From assembly GCF_030284385.1 (NCBI RefSeq), contig NZ_CP127221.1, positions 1,612,001 to 1,676,000 on the forward strand: a stretch of DNA of 64,000 nucleotides, read 5' to 3'. Position numbers and translations under genes: made by a program. Under the pieces are notes generated by a model. It saw nothing but the letters and a program-made list of their open reading frames with translations, did not search any database and was not told where the DNA came from. This DNA comes from Altererythrobacter rubellus (lineage in GTDB: Bacteria; Pseudomonadota; Alphaproteobacteria; Sphingomonadales; Sphingomonadaceae). Positions 1 to 9,622 of the stretch are shown one piece after another. How positions within the stretch are numbered: position 1 is the first letter of the stretch; each line of letters begins with the position of its first letter.

Positions 1-596
1 TCGCCGTAGCTTACACCGCGACCGTTGAAGTCGAGGTCGTACACATTGTCGACGCCCTGGATATACATCGCCAGTCGCTCTAGGCCGTAAGTTAGCTCGC
101 CAGCAACGGGTTTGCAGTCAAACCCGCCCATCTGCTGGAAATAAGTGAATTGCGTGACTTCCATTCCGTCACACCACACTTCCCAGCCCAGGCCCCATGC
201 ACCCAAGGTGGGGCTTTCCCAGTCATCCTCGACAAATCGGATATCGTGCTTAAGCGGATCGATCCCGATGACCGAAAGGCTATCGAGATACCATTGCTGG
301 ATATCCGGCGGGCTTGGCTTCAGGATCACCTGATACTGATAGTAATGCTGCAGGCGATTGGGGTTCTCGCCATAGCGCCCGTCAGTCGGGCGGCGGCATG
401 GCTGAACGAAAGCCGCGTTCCAAGGCTCCGGCCCTAGCGCGCGCAGCGTGGTGGCGGTGTGGAACGTGCCAGCGCCCATGCGCATGTCGTAAGGTTGCAG
501 CACCAGACACCCCTTTGCGCTCCAGAAATCATGGAGCGCAAGGATCATGTCCTGAAAAGACCGCTTTGGATCGCGTTTTGGCGGGTCGAAACTCAT
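1..596 (-). CDS. glyQ: Glycine--tRNA ligase alpha subunit (partial)
   Basis: The frame begins at ATG 596 and runs off the left edge, so only the first 198 codons are here; the family is usually about 290 residues. GlyQ is the catalytic chain of the bacterial alpha2-beta2 glycyl-tRNA synthetase, which charges tRNA-Gly in the cytoplasm. Seen: MSFDPPKR start, then [75 protein letters not shown] and [11 protein letters not shown], all typical class II GlyQ blocks. glyS would be expected beyond the edge. It is divergent from the TraB gene at 762, leaving a 165-bp promoter region between them. Confidence 0.93.
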   Translation of the reverse strand, partial: MSFDPPKRDPKRSFQDMILALHDFWSAKGCLVLQPYDMRMGAGTFHTATTLRALGPEPWNAAFVQPCRRPTDGRYGENPNRLQHYYQYQVILKPSPPDIQQWYLDSLSVIGIDPLKHDIRFVEDDWESPTLGAWGLGWEVWCDGMEVTQFTYFQQMGGFDCKPVAGELTYGLERLAMYIQGVDNVYDLDFNGRGVSYG

Positions 597-761
597 AGCG
601 CAGGCCAATGGCTCAACCCCCTGCCCTCGTCAATGCTGCGATGCAGCGTTGGCGCGCGTAAGCACGATTTTCCCACGATACACAGCAAGACTTCATTGCG
701 TGTTAAGGGCAGGTGCGGATACGGTCGATTTCAACATTAGCGAGACAGGACTAACCCGAAG

Positions 762-1673
762 ATGCGCATCAGGATCACCACAGCACTAACCGTGTCTGCT
801 TTGCTACTGGCCGGGCCAGCCCTGGCACAAGATGAGATTGCTCCTGAGGTAACAGAAGAAACCGCGGCAGAAACGGGATCCCCCGCGCTTTGGAAAGTCG
901 CAGACGAAGACACCACGATCTATCTCTTTGGAACCGTCCACGCGCTACCTGACGACGTCGAATGGTCGACACCGATGCTGGAGAACGCGCTTGCCGAATC
1001 CGATAGCATCGTGACCGAAATCAAGATGGGCCCTGAAATCGGGCAAGAAATGCAAACTCTTGTGATGACCAAGGGGGTCCTACCGAAAGGTACCACGTTA
1101 CGCAGCTTGCTGTCAGCGGAACAAAAGGCTTCATACGAAGAAGCGATGGGCAAACTTTCTGTCCCGCCAGCGGCGTTTGACCAGTTCGAGGCATGGTATG
1201 CTGGTATGATGATGAGCATGTTGCCCTTGCTGCAGCAAGGCTATTCGCCGGATGCTGGCGTTGAGAAAGTGCTGCTCACAAAGGCCGGCGAAAAAGACCA
1301 GCAAGCACTTGAGACCATCGAATTCCAGATCAGCGTGTTCGATGAACTGCCCCAAGAATCGCAGATTGGATTCCTGATCGACGCCGCAAATGGGATCGAC
1401 GAGATCAAGCCCATGCTGGACAAGATGGTGGCAGAGTGGGTCGAAGGTGACGCTGATGCCCTGGCAAACCTGATGAACGAGGGCCTGACCGATCCCGCGG
1501 TCGCTGAGAGCCTCCTCTACATGCGCAATCGCAATTGGGCCGACTGGATTGACACGCGTTTAGACACCCCTGGCACTGTCTTCATCGCCGTGGGTGCGGG
1601 CCACCTCGCGGGTGACAAGAGCGTTCAAGACTATCTGGCAGAACGCGAGATCGAAACAATCCGCGTTCAATGA
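762..1673 (+). CDS. TraB/GumN family protein, secreted
   Basis: 303 residues. An N-terminal Sec signal peptide (about residues 1-22, ending near ALAQ) suggests a periplasmic protein. The body matches the TraB/GumN (PF01963) fold: LFGTVHALPDDVEW near residue 50 is the first conserved block, and FIAVGAGHLAGDKSV near the C-terminus is the last, with the two GTxH / GAGHL histidine motifs typical of the family. Members are thought to be related to metal-dependent hydrolases or peptidases, but the function here is unknown. It overlaps the next gene, a second TraB/GumN protein, by 4 bp (ATGA), so the two are co-translated paralogues. Confidence 0.85.
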   Translation: MRIRITTALTVSALLLAGPALAQDEIAPEVTEETAAETGSPALWKVADEDTTIYLFGTVHALPDDVEWSTPMLENALAESDSIVTEIKMGPEIGQEMQTLVMTKGVLPKGTTLRSLLSAEQKASYEEAMGKLSVPPAAFDQFEAWYAGMMMSMLPLLQQGYSPDAGVEKVLLTKAGEKDQQALETIEFQISVFDELPQESQIGFLIDAANGIDEIKPMLDKMVAEWVEGDADALANLMNEGLTDPAVAESLLYMRNRNWADWIDTRLDTPGTVFIAVGAGHLAGDKSVQDYLAEREIETIRVQ

Positions 1674-2557
1674 TCGCAAGGTTCGCTTTCTTGCTGGCGG
1701 GTGCCTTGGTGCTAGCCGGCTGCGAAGCTGGCGGTGAAACGGTCGAAAACGACCAGCTCACGCCGTCTCCGATCTTGTACGAGATCGCGGACGCGAAAGG
1801 CGAGCCTCAGGGCTGGCTGTTTGGCACTATTCATGCGCTGCCCGACGGGGTCGAATGGCGAACCGCTGATCTCGAAAGGGTTATCGATCAGGCACAGCTA
1901 CTTGTCGTTGAAGTTGGCGATTTGTCTGACACACGCTCGATCAACAGCACATTCACCACTCTTGCCACGACCCCCGGTCAACCCGACATACGGACCCGGG
2001 TCGATGCCGAAGACCGTCAGCAACTCGATGAAATGATGGCAAAGGGACATTTTTCATCGCGCGATTTTGCAAATGTGGAAACCTGGGCGGCAGCCCTTAT
2101 GCTCGCGCGGGTTTCCAACACCGGCTCCCCGCGTAACGGAGCGGACAAAGCACTTCTGCTTGAGTTCCCCGACCATCGGGTGCGCGAGCTCGAAGGCACA
2201 CTCACCCAAATGCGCATCTTTGATGATCTGGCACCGCAGGATCAAACAGATTTGCTGACCGGAATTATAGACGAGTACCGCTCGCTTGGCGACAATCCGG
2301 AGCGATTACGGAAGGCATGGCTCAGCGGTGACGAGGAAGGGCTGATCAACGCAACCCAATCGGGCATTATGGCTGATCCCGAACTCTATGAGGCCCTACT
2401 AGCCGGCCGTAACCGTGCCTGGATGAAAGAAATTGACGACCTACTGGCTGATGGGCCCAATCCTCTCATCGCTGTGGGCGCTGCCCACCTGGTTGGCCCA
2501 GACGGGCTGACGACCCTGATTGAACAGCGCGGATACACCCTCACCCGCCTGCAATAG
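1670..2557 (+). CDS. TraB/GumN family lipoprotein
   Basis: 295 residues. A lipoprotein signal peptide is visible: a hydrophobic stretch followed by the lipobox LAGC at residues 15-18, so the mature protein is probably lipid-anchored at Cys18. It carries the same two hallmarks as its upstream neighbour: LFGTIHALPDGVEW and LIAVGAAHLVGPDGL. The two genes overlap by ATGA and look like an old tandem duplication, with one product soluble and the other membrane-tethered. Substrate unknown. Base composition resembles the surroundings. Confidence 0.83.
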   Translation: MIARFAFLLAGALVLAGCEAGGETVENDQLTPSPILYEIADAKGEPQGWLFGTIHALPDGVEWRTADLERVIDQAQLLVVEVGDLSDTRSINSTFTTLATTPGQPDIRTRVDAEDRQQLDEMMAKGHFSSRDFANVETWAAALMLARVSNTGSPRNGADKALLLEFPDHRVRELEGTLTQMRIFDDLAPQDQTDLLTGIIDEYRSLGDNPERLRKAWLSGDEEGLINATQSGIMADPELYEALLAGRNRAWMKEIDDLLADGPNPLIAVGAAHLVGPDGLTTLIEQRGYTLTRLQ

Positions 2558-2668
2558 CGCTTGCCATTCATCTGCACCCCCTCTAAAGGCCCGCGCTTCG
2601 GCGTCATGGTCATCCCTGGAGGTGTGGCGCGCGAAGTAACCAAATAAGCATTTCGAAAGGTAAGCGAC

Positions 2669-3346
2669 ATGAGCGACGCTCTGACACTTCCGGCCGAGAC
2701 GCGCGAACGGGCTGGCAAGGGAGCCTCCCGTGCACTGCGTCGCGAAGGCCGAGTACCCGCTGTAATTTATGGCGGCAAAGAAGCACCAACGACAATCCAT
2801 CTGGAAGAAAAAGAACTGGTCAAGCAACTCGGGACCGGTCACTTCATGAACTCGATCGTTGAGATCAAGCTAGGTAGCGAAATCATTCGCACTCTTCCCA
2901 AGGACGTATCGCTCCATCCGGTCACAGATCGTCCGGAACATGTCGACTTCCTCCGCATGACCAAAGGTGGCAAGATCGGCGTGTCTGTCCCTGTTGTCTT
3001 CATCAATGAAGACGCATCACCAGGTCTCAAGAAGGGTGGAGTTCTCAACGTAGTCCGTCACGAGCTGGAACTGGTCTGCGAAAACGACAAGATTCCGGGC
3101 GAGATCGAGATCGATGTCACTGGCAAGGAAGTGGGCGATTCGATCCACATCAGTGAGTTGACGTTGCCAGAGGGCAGCGAGAGCGCCATCACCGATCGTG
3201 ACTTCACCATCGCAACGCTGGTTGCTCCGTCCGCACTTAAGAAGAGCGAAGATGAGGCGGCAGCAGGCGATGAAGATGCAGGCGAAGCAGCGGAAGCTGA
3301 AAGCGGCGATGACGCAGCTGACAGCGAAGAAGGCGGCGACGAGTAA
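2669..3346 (+). CDS. rplY: 50S ribosomal protein L25 (Ctc form)
   Basis: 225 residues, the long general-stress (Ctc/TL5) form of L25, which binds 5S rRNA in the large subunit. Seen: N-terminal L25 domain with [26 protein letters not shown] (about residues 11-36), then the Ctc C-terminal beta domain with [14 protein letters not shown] [11 protein letters not shown] and [18 protein letters not shown]. The last 35 residues are a low-complexity acidic tail, common in this family in Sphingomonadales. The gene is followed by a clear terminator at 3386 and then pth, a common neighbour. Confidence 0.95.
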   Translation: MSDALTLPAETRERAGKGASRALRREGRVPAVIYGGKEAPTTIHLEEKELVKQLGTGHFMNSIVEIKLGSEIIRTLPKDVSLHPVTDRPEHVDFLRMTKGGKIGVSVPVVFINEDASPGLKKGGVLNVVRHELELVCENDKIPGEIEIDVTGKEVGDSIHISELTLPEGSESAITDRDFTIATLVAPSALKKSEDEAAAGDEDAGEAAEAESGDDAADSEEGGDE

Positions 3347-3385
3347 CTCGCTTCCAACCGCTTTCTCATTGAGAAATCACCAAGG

Positions 3386-3422
3386 CGCCGGGCTTCGAAA
3401 GAAGTCCGGTGTTTTGTTTTTT
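3386..3422 (+). terminator. Rho-independent terminator after rplY
   Basis: A 10-bp stem (CGCCGGGCTT 3386-3395 with AAGTCCGGTG 3402-3411, two G-U pairs), a CGAAAG loop, then a T-rich run TTTTGTTTTTT. It separates rplY from pth, so pth may need its own promoter or read-through. Confidence 0.8.
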
Positions 3423-3446
3423 GCATCCGCTCGCTAGGGGATCTGC

Positions 3447-4016
3447 ATGCAAATTTGGGCTGGCCTTGGTAATCCTGGACCGTGTTACGCGATGAACCGG
3501 CACAATGTCGGTTTCATGGTGTGTGACGTCTTGGCTGAAATGCACCCGTTCGGCCCGGTGCAGAAGAAATTTCAAGGATGGGTGCGGGAAGGCCGGATCG
3601 GCTCCGAAAAAGTGCTTTTGCTGAAACCTGCGACTTTCATGAACGAAAGCGGGCGTTCCATTGGCGAAGCGCTGCGTTATTACAAGCTTAGTCCGCAAGA
3701 CCTGACCGTATTTTATGACGAGCTTGATCTCGAACCGTTCAAGATCAAGGTAAAGCGCGGCGGTGGGGCTGCTGGACACAACGGAATACGTTCTACAATT
3801 CAGCACATAAGCGAGGATTTTCGCCGCGTTCGCATCGGTATAGGTCACCCTGGACATAAGGAACGCGTCACTGGCCATGTGCTGGGTAACTATGGCAAAA
3901 CGGAACAAGATGATTTGGTTCAGATGCTAGGGGCGATCGGAAGCGAAGCTGAATTGCTGGCGAAGGGAGATGATGCCCGGTTCATGAGCGACTGCGCGTT
4001 GCGCATAAATGGCTGA
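3447..4016 (+). CDS. pth: Peptidyl-tRNA hydrolase
   Basis: 189 residues, the normal length. It releases tRNA from peptidyl-tRNA that has dropped off ribosomes. Seen: GLGNPGPCYAMNRHNVGFM at the N-terminus with the catalytic His in RHNVGF, LLKPATFMNESG, FYDELDLEPFKIKVKRGGGAAGHNG and RIGIGHP, all conserved Pth blocks. The SD-like GGGGA lies 6 nt before ATG 3447. The stop codon overlaps the start of the broken NTPase gene at 4009. Confidence 0.96.
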   Translation: MQIWAGLGNPGPCYAMNRHNVGFMVCDVLAEMHPFGPVQKKFQGWVREGRIGSEKVLLLKPATFMNESGRSIGEALRYYKLSPQDLTVFYDELDLEPFKIKVKRGGGAAGHNGIRSTIQHISEDFRRVRIGIGHPGHKERVTGHVLGNYGKTEQDDLVQMLGAIGSEAELLAKGDDARFMSDCALRING

Positions 4017-4530
4017 TACAATGCAAAGAGTGATAGTCATTGGGCCATGCGGGGCTGGCGAGAGCACGGCGTCACATCGGATCGCGACAGCTCTAGGCCT
4101 GCCAATCTACCACCTGGACAAGCTCCATTAGAGTGCCGGGTGGGTGGAAGGCTCGAAAGATGAATTGCGAACAGCTCTGGCGCCGATTGTCGCGAGCGAT
4201 TGTCGGCTAATCGATGGCAACTATGGCAGCACAATGGAGGCGCGCCTTAAGCGCGCTGATACGGTTGTCTACCTCGACTACCCAATCACCCTTTCCCTTT
4301 GGCGAGCAGCCAAACGAGTGTGGTTTTACCGCGGGCGATCTCGACCGGACATGGCAGAAGATTGCCCTGAAAGGTTCAGTTTCGAGTTCTTCTGGTACAT
4401 TGCGAATTGGAACCGCCGCGCGCGACCAAGAACCGAAAACTTGCTCAAGGGATCTGAAGCACGCATCCTGCGTTTCAAGAAACCACAGCAACTCGATCGC
4501 TGGTTGTCGAACCTGGAGAGTAGATCATGA
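4009..4530 (+). pseudogene. Broken P-loop NTPase (adenylate kinase / FlaR-like)
   Basis: A continuous frame from ATG 4009 (alternative ATG 4021) to stop 4530 is interrupted by one amber codon, TAG at 4129-4131. Before the stop it reads VIVIGPCGAGESTASHRIA and YHLDKLH, and after it SAGWVEG through FWYIANWNRR to the end, matching small kinase-like topology-modulation proteins. In that family the residue after YHLDxLx is usually Trp, so TGG to TAG fits. The Walker A lysine is also replaced by Glu (GAG at 4060-4062). Two independent lesions suggest a decayed gene rather than a sequencing slip. GTG 4144 is the only restart and would lack the P-loop. Confidence 0.75.
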
Positions 4531-5522
4531 GCAGTATTTCCCGTCGCGGCCTTCTTGCTGGTGGCGCAGCAGTTGGAACTTTTGCAGCCACCGCCAGCTT
4601 CGCGCAGACAGATCAGATTGCGGTCAAGCACGACATGCGCGGCAAAAGCATCCTTATCACCGGTTGTTCTTCCGGCTTCGGACGGTTGATGGCTGAAGAT
4701 TTCGCGCGCAAGGGTGCCAAGGTTTTCGCGACCATGCGCAATTTGCCGCGCCCGGAAGCAGGCGAGCTTGAGGCGCTGGCAAACACGGAAAACCTTGATC
4801 TGCATGTGATCGAGATTGACGTGCAGTCCGATGAACAAGTCACCGCTGGTGTTGCCAAAGCGGAAGAGATTGCAGGCGGCGCGATAGACATTCTGATCAA
4901 CAATGCTGGGATCGGTTATGCTGGCCCGATCGAGTTGCAGGATATGATCGCAACGCAGCTGATCTTCGATACCAATGTCTATGGCCCTCACCGTATGTCG
5001 CGCGCTGTCCTTCCCGCGATGCGCCGCGCCAAGAACGGCTTGATCTTCAACATCTCCTCTCAGCTAGGGCGCGTAATCGTTCCATCAGCGGGGCATTACT
5101 CGCCAACAAAGTTCGCGTTGGAGGCGATGAGCGAAGCAATGGCTTATGAGCTTGTCCCGCACGGCGTAGAAGTGTGCGTGATCGAGCCGGGCGGCTATCC
5201 GACCAAGGTCTGGGTCAATCGCAACAAGCTGGCAAGTGAACTTAAGGAACGCCTCAATTTTGACGAGCGCGCCGCCTATCCGCAATTGGTTGCACGCATG
5301 GGGCGGGAAGATGGCACTCGCCGCACTGCGGACCCGATGGATGTGCCAAATGCTATCGCCGAAATCATTTCCATGCCGCCCGGCACGCGCCCGCTGCGAA
5401 AGGCGGTTCATCCTGGCAGCAAACCGCAGATTGCGATCAATGATCTAACTGCGAAGGTTCAGGTCGATTTGCTGGGTGAGACCGCCTTCGGCCCTTGGAT
5501 CAAGGACGTTCACAACGTCTGA
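4527..5522 (+). CDS. SDR family oxidoreductase with Tat signal
   Basis: 331 residues. The N-terminus SISRRGLLAGG followed by a hydrophobic stretch and SFAQ is a twin-arginine signal, so the enzyme is probably exported folded to the periplasm with its nucleotide bound. The rest is a classical short-chain dehydrogenase: cofactor motif TGCSSGFG at residues 45-52, NNAGIGYAG near 126, and catalytic YSPTK near 191-195 with an upstream Ser in NISSQ. Substrate unknown. Its ATG overlaps the stop of the broken NTPase by 4 bp. It converges on the metalloprotease with only 5 bp between stops and no visible terminator. Confidence 0.85.
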   Translation: MSSISRRGLLAGGAAVGTFAATASFAQTDQIAVKHDMRGKSILITGCSSGFGRLMAEDFARKGAKVFATMRNLPRPEAGELEALANTENLDLHVIEIDVQSDEQVTAGVAKAEEIAGGAIDILINNAGIGYAGPIELQDMIATQLIFDTNVYGPHRMSRAVLPAMRRAKNGLIFNISSQLGRVIVPSAGHYSPTKFALEAMSEAMAYELVPHGVEVCVIEPGGYPTKVWVNRNKLASELKERLNFDERAAYPQLVARMGREDGTRRTADPMDVPNAIAEIISMPPGTRPLRKAVHPGSKPQIAINDLTAKVQVDLLGETAFGPWIKDVHNV

Positions 5523-5527
5523 CCTGA

Positions 5528-7876
5528 TCAGATCGGGCTGCCTGGTGGTAGATCAGGCAACATGCTCTTGTTGCTGATCGCCGCATCCAGCGCCTGACGG
5601 TCTGACAGAAGCGCGCCCAGCCCGCGCGCCCAGTCTCCGTCAGCACCCTTGGCACGGCTGCGGCTGAGTTCCGCCGCCCAGGTCGCAATGCGCCCGTCCA
5701 TCTGCATCCCAATCGATTGCGAGAGCGCGCTTTCACGCGATGCTTTGGCCATGGACAGCGCTATCGTGGTCGCGATCCTGCGGCCCAGCGCTCCCTTTCT
5801 GGCGGAATCATTGGCATGCCCGATCAGTCGGTCAAGCACACGTTCGACATCGGGCGCGGCAATCCCGTCTGCCTGCTGAATGTCGAGCCGGTTGAGCCGG
5901 TCTGGCGCAAGCAAATTGTCCAGAACCGCGACGGCACCGATTTCGGCAGCGCGCATAGGATCGAAAACCGATCCACCAGCCATTGGCAAGATCTCGATTG
6001 TCGTCGAGTAATCGTAATCGGTGCGCGGGCCGTATGACAGCGCATGCCATAGTTGCCGGGGTATGCTCAGCGTTTCGACTGACAGGGCACGCATGAGCGC
6101 ATCCAGCGCGGCATCCTGCTGGTGAGCCGGAACCTTTGAGACTGCGACATCGTCTCCGTTCAGTCCGATGGGAGTATAGACCCCGCCAAGCAGCTTTGCG
6201 CTCGCCTCTGTCTGGTAGCGATGAAGCAGCCAGATTGGCACGAACGCGCGGCGTAGGCTCGCCAGATCCTGACCCGCAGGGATCGCATCAATATTGAAGC
6301 GTTTAAGCGCCGCTTCGCGCACATCCAGCACCCGGTGCAGTTCGGCCGCAGGCTCCAACCCGTCATCCCACAACCCGCCATATGGATTGGCCGCGCCGGT
6401 TCCATCAGTGTCGGCATTGGACGCAAAGCGTAACCCCCTCGCTTGCGCTTCCTGCACCATGGCGCGGGCCTCTTCATCTGTCTTGGCAGCATAGAGGTAT
6501 TTGATCGCGAACTTGTCCCACTCGCCCACGCCTACGCCATATGCATTGGCAATGGACAACTTGCCTTCAACCAGCTCCACCCGTGGCGCAGGGTAATCCA
6601 TGACCGAGTATCGATCCTGCGTGCTGGCCGCAAAATTATGCGCCAAGCCTAGAGTATGACCTACTTCATGCGCGCCCAATTGGCGAATGCGCGCCAACGC
6701 AACCGGAACAGGATCGTTGGGATCGCCAGTGTCCGTCAGCCCCGCCCCCATCAGCGCCTGGAAGATCATGATATCCTGCCGCACGCGCAGCGAGCCGAGC
6801 ATTACGCTGCCCTTCAGGATCTCTCCGGTACGCGGGTCGACTATGCTCGGGCCATAAGACCAGCCCCTGGTTGCTCGATTGACCCAATTGACGGCATTGT
6901 AGCGCATGTCGAGCGGATCGACGTTTGCCGGAAGAACTTCAACGCGGAAAGCATCGATAAAGCCCGCTTCGTCAAACGCCTCTGCCCACCAACCAACACC
7001 ATCAATCAGCGCTTGGCGCACGGGCTCTGGCGCGGCCCCATCAACGTAATAGACAATCGGCTCTTTCACCGGACCGCGCTCGGCCGCCGGATCGACTTTC
7101 TCCAAGCGGTGCCGTTCGGCCAGATTGACCAGCATGGATTTGCCCAGAGGCGCAGAAAAGTCATAGGTTTGCGTGCTGAACGCAAAGCCATAGGGATCGG
7201 TGCGCCGCGGCATCGGATCATCCGGCAGTTCGACAAGCGAATGGCGCACCCATAGCGAGATGTCGCTGCCATTTGGCGACACATTGCGCAGCGATGGATC
7301 AGGCTTCTTGGAGGTGAAACTGAGCAGCGCGGAAAACTCCACGTTCTCGGGAAAGGCCTTCACCTTTGCCGGGTCCGCAAGGGAGTAATCCCCTTGCAGA
7401 GTGTACCCGTCGCCCAGTTGTTGCGCGAAGCCGAAGTGATCCTTGGCTAAGAAAGGCGCGAAGTCAAAACTGAAGCTGCCATCTTCGGATGTTTCCTTGA
7501 TATCGCCAACCCACATGGTCGCATTTGAGAAGCTGTTCGCGATGGAGTCCTGTTGCGCCTTCGAACCATTGGGCGCGATGAACTTGGTATTCTCAAGCTC
7601 TGCCACAACCTTCTTGCCAAGACGGCGGAACCGCAGGATCCCTGTGCGCAAAGGTGCGCCGCGATCTACACCAGTCGCGGCTGATCCCACGCCTGTTTCT
7701 ATCTGCGCAACATAAAGATATCGTCCTGCTATGCCGGCATCGTCGGGGGCTGACATTTTTAACATGATCGTGCCCGTTTCGGTATCGGCAGCAACCGGCA
7801 GCAAAGTGTCTTGAGCAGCTAGCGGTCCGAACGGCATGGCGCTCGCTAACGCAGCAGCAAGGATGAGTTTACGCAT
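5528..7876 (-). CDS. Secreted zinc metalloprotease (metzincin-like, DUF5117/DUF4953 type)
   Basis: 782 residues. The Sec signal peptide covers residues 1-21 (to PLAAQ). The catalytic zinc motif HEVGHTLGLAH, around residue 403, fits HExxHxxGxxH of metzincins, followed by a Met-turn-like SVMDYPAP. The layout (N-terminal beta-rich domain with PMPRRTDPYGFAF, central protease, C-terminal helical part) matches the large extracytoplasmic proteins annotated as zinc-dependent metalloprotease with DUF5117 and DUF4953 domains. Natural substrate unknown. It is monocistronic, divergent from ychF with a 123-bp shared upstream region. Confidence 0.85.
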   Translation of the reverse strand: MRKLILAAALASAMPFGPLAAQDTLLPVAADTETGTIMLKMSAPDDAGIAGRYLYVAQIETGVGSAATGVDRGAPLRTGILRFRRLGKKVVAELENTKFIAPNGSKAQQDSIANSFSNATMWVGDIKETSEDGSFSFDFAPFLAKDHFGFAQQLGDGYTLQGDYSLADPAKVKAFPENVEFSALLSFTSKKPDPSLRNVSPNGSDISLWVRHSLVELPDDPMPRRTDPYGFAFSTQTYDFSAPLGKSMLVNLAERHRLEKVDPAAERGPVKEPIVYYVDGAAPEPVRQALIDGVGWWAEAFDEAGFIDAFRVEVLPANVDPLDMRYNAVNWVNRATRGWSYGPSIVDPRTGEILKGSVMLGSLRVRQDIMIFQALMGAGLTDTGDPNDPVPVALARIRQLGAHEVGHTLGLAHNFAASTQDRYSVMDYPAPRVELVEGKLSIANAYGVGVGEWDKFAIKYLYAAKTDEEARAMVQEAQARGLRFASNADTDGTGAANPYGGLWDDGLEPAAELHRVLDVREAALKRFNIDAIPAGQDLASLRRAFVPIWLLHRYQTEASAKLLGGVYTPIGLNGDDVAVSKVPAHQQDAALDALMRALSVETLSIPRQLWHALSYGPRTDYDYSTTIEILPMAGGSVFDPMRAAEIGAVAVLDNLLAPDRLNRLDIQQADGIAAPDVERVLDRLIGHANDSARKGALGRRIATTIALSMAKASRESALSQSIGMQMDGRIATWAAELSRSRAKGADGDWARGLGALLSDRQALDAAISNKSMLPDLPPGSPI

Positions 7877-7999
7877 TGTCTATCCCCTGTTGTTGCACAA
7901 AGAGTTAGCAGCTTCACACAATCTGTCGAGCATCGCGCTTCCCCCCGCGCCGCTAACCCGCTAAGGCCCGCGCGAAATCACTTTTACCGGAGTTTTGCG

Positions 8000-9100
8000 A
8001 TGGGTTTCCGTTGCGGGATCGTCGGCTTGCCCAATGTTGGCAAGTCCACCCTATTCAATGCATTGACTGAGACGCAGGCTGCGCAAGCTGCTAACTATCC
8101 TTTCTGCACGATTGAGCCGAACGTCGGCCAAGTCGCCGTTCCGGATGAACGGCTCGACAAGATCGCCGCGATTGCCGGTTCGGCCAAGATCATCCCCACG
8201 CAGCTGGCGTTTGTCGACATTGCAGGCCTCGTCAAAGGCGCAAGCAAAGGCGAAGGATTGGGCAACCAGTTCCTGGGCAACATCCGCGAAGTCGACGCGA
8301 TTGTGCATGTGCTGCGCTGTTTCGAGGATGACGATATTCAGCATGTTGCCAACAAGGTCGATCCGCTGGCCGACGCTGAAGTGGTCGAGACCGAGCTGAT
8401 GCTGTCCGATCTGGAAAGCCTGGAGAAACGTGTACCCAATGCGCAGAAGCGCGCCACCGGCGGCGACAAGGAAGCCAAGATCATGGCGTCCGTGCTTGGC
8501 CAAGCGCTTGAATTGCTGCGCGAAGGCAAGCCAGCCCGGCTGACACAGCCCAATGACGAAGAAGAAGCGCGGGTCTTCGCGCAAGCGCAATTGCTGACAG
8601 CGAAGCCGGTTCTCTATGTCTGCAACGTTGCTGAGGAAGATGCGGCAGAGGGCAATGAACTGTCCGCACAGGTATTCGCCAAGGCCGAAGCAGAAGGCGC
8701 GCAGGCAGTGGTCGTCTCGGCTGCGATCGAGGCTGAGTTGGTTGCAATGCCACTGGAAGACCGCGCGGAATATCTTGAAGCGCTGAGCCTTCATGAAAGT
8801 GGCCTCGCGCGCGTTATCCGCGCCGGATACGAGCTACTCGATTTGCAGACATTCTTCACCGCGGGGCCAAAGGAAGCGCGCGCATGGACGGTCGCAAAGG
8901 GCGCGAAAGCTCCGCAGGCCGCTGGCGAGATTCACACCGATTTCGAGAAGGGATTCATCCGCGCAGAAACCATCGCCTATGACGACTACATAGCTCTGAA
9001 CGGCGAAGCGGGCGCAAAAGAGGCAGGCAAGATGCGTCAGGAAGGCAAGGAATATCTTGTCCAAGATGGCGACATCATGCTGTTCAAATTTAACGTCTAA
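8000..9100 (+). CDS. ychF: Redox-regulated ATPase YchF (OLA1 family)
   Basis: 366 residues, normal length. This Obg-family P-loop protein prefers ATP and binds ribosomes. Seen: P-loop [11 protein letters not shown] at residues 8-18, [22 protein letters not shown], a coiled-coil insertion near 130-200, and a C-terminal TGS-like domain with [26 protein letters not shown] and [26 protein letters not shown] lies 8 nt before ATG 8000. Followed 13 bp later by the MaoC-like gene. Confidence 0.96.
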   Translation: MGFRCGIVGLPNVGKSTLFNALTETQAAQAANYPFCTIEPNVGQVAVPDERLDKIAAIAGSAKIIPTQLAFVDIAGLVKGASKGEGLGNQFLGNIREVDAIVHVLRCFEDDDIQHVANKVDPLADAEVVETELMLSDLESLEKRVPNAQKRATGGDKEAKIMASVLGQALELLREGKPARLTQPNDEEEARVFAQAQLLTAKPVLYVCNVAEEDAAEGNELSAQVFAKAEAEGAQAVVVSAAIEAELVAMPLEDRAEYLEALSLHESGLARVIRAGYELLDLQTFFTAGPKEARAWTVAKGAKAPQAAGEIHTDFEKGFIRAETIAYDDYIALNGEAGAKEAGKMRQEGKEYLVQDGDIMLFKFNV

Positions 9101-9113
9101 ATCGGAGCACCTG

Positions 9114-9590
9114 ATGAGCGACGACATGATCTATTACGAAGATCTGGAAATCGGTGCGAAGCAAAACTTTGGCCGCTATGAAGTCACGCGCGAGGAAGTG
9201 ATCGAGTTTGCGAAGCAATACGATCCGCAAGCCTTTCATCTCGACGATGATGCCGCTGCCAGAACGCATTTCGGCAGGCTTTCCGCAAGCGGCTGGCACA
9301 CCTGCGCCATGACCATGGCGATGATGGTCGAGAATATGAAGAACGTGAAGCAGGCCGGGCTCGGCTCGCCGGGGCTCGATAATCTGCAGTGGAAGAAGCC
9401 GGTCTATCCCGGCGATACTTTGCGCGTGGAAAGCGAAGTTATCTCGAAACGTCGCAGCCAGTCGCGCCGCGAAATGGGCCTGTTCAAGAGCCGCGCGCAA
9501 ATTTTCAATCAGAACGATGAAATTGTGCTGGAGATGACCTCGAACGGCCTTATCGCGGTGCGTGATCCTGACGCCCCGATCGAAGGATGA
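9114..9590 (+). CDS. MaoC family dehydratase
   Basis: 158 residues with a single hot-dog fold. Seen: YYEDLEIGAKQNFGRYEV, EVIEFAKQYDPQAFHLDDDAA (the conserved D-x-Q-x-x-H region of R-hydratases), FGRLSASGWHTCAMTM and VYPGDTLRVESEV. Such proteins hydrate enoyl-CoA esters; the acyl chain preferred here cannot be read from sequence. Start set at ATG 9114, preceded by GGAG, because the in-frame upstream extension lies inside ychF. Probably co-transcribed with ychF. Confidence 0.87.
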   Translation: MSDDMIYYEDLEIGAKQNFGRYEVTREEVIEFAKQYDPQAFHLDDDAAARTHFGRLSASGWHTCAMTMAMMVENMKNVKQAGLGSPGLDNLQWKKPVYPGDTLRVESEVISKRRSQSRREMGLFKSRAQIFNQNDEIVLEMTSNGLIAVRDPDAPIEG

Positions 9591-9600
9591 TTGTCTGATT

Positions 9601-9622
9601 TTGGGGTGGAAAGCGGACGTTA
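9601..9622 (+). repeat. Dispersed intergenic repeat, copy A
   Basis: TTGGGGTGGAAAGCGGACGT and two more bases, similar to copies at 9904 and 63124 (consensus about GCAATTGGGTCGGAAAGCGGACAT). Same orientation as copy B; together they bracket the small membrane gene at 9620-9874. Confidence 0.5.
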
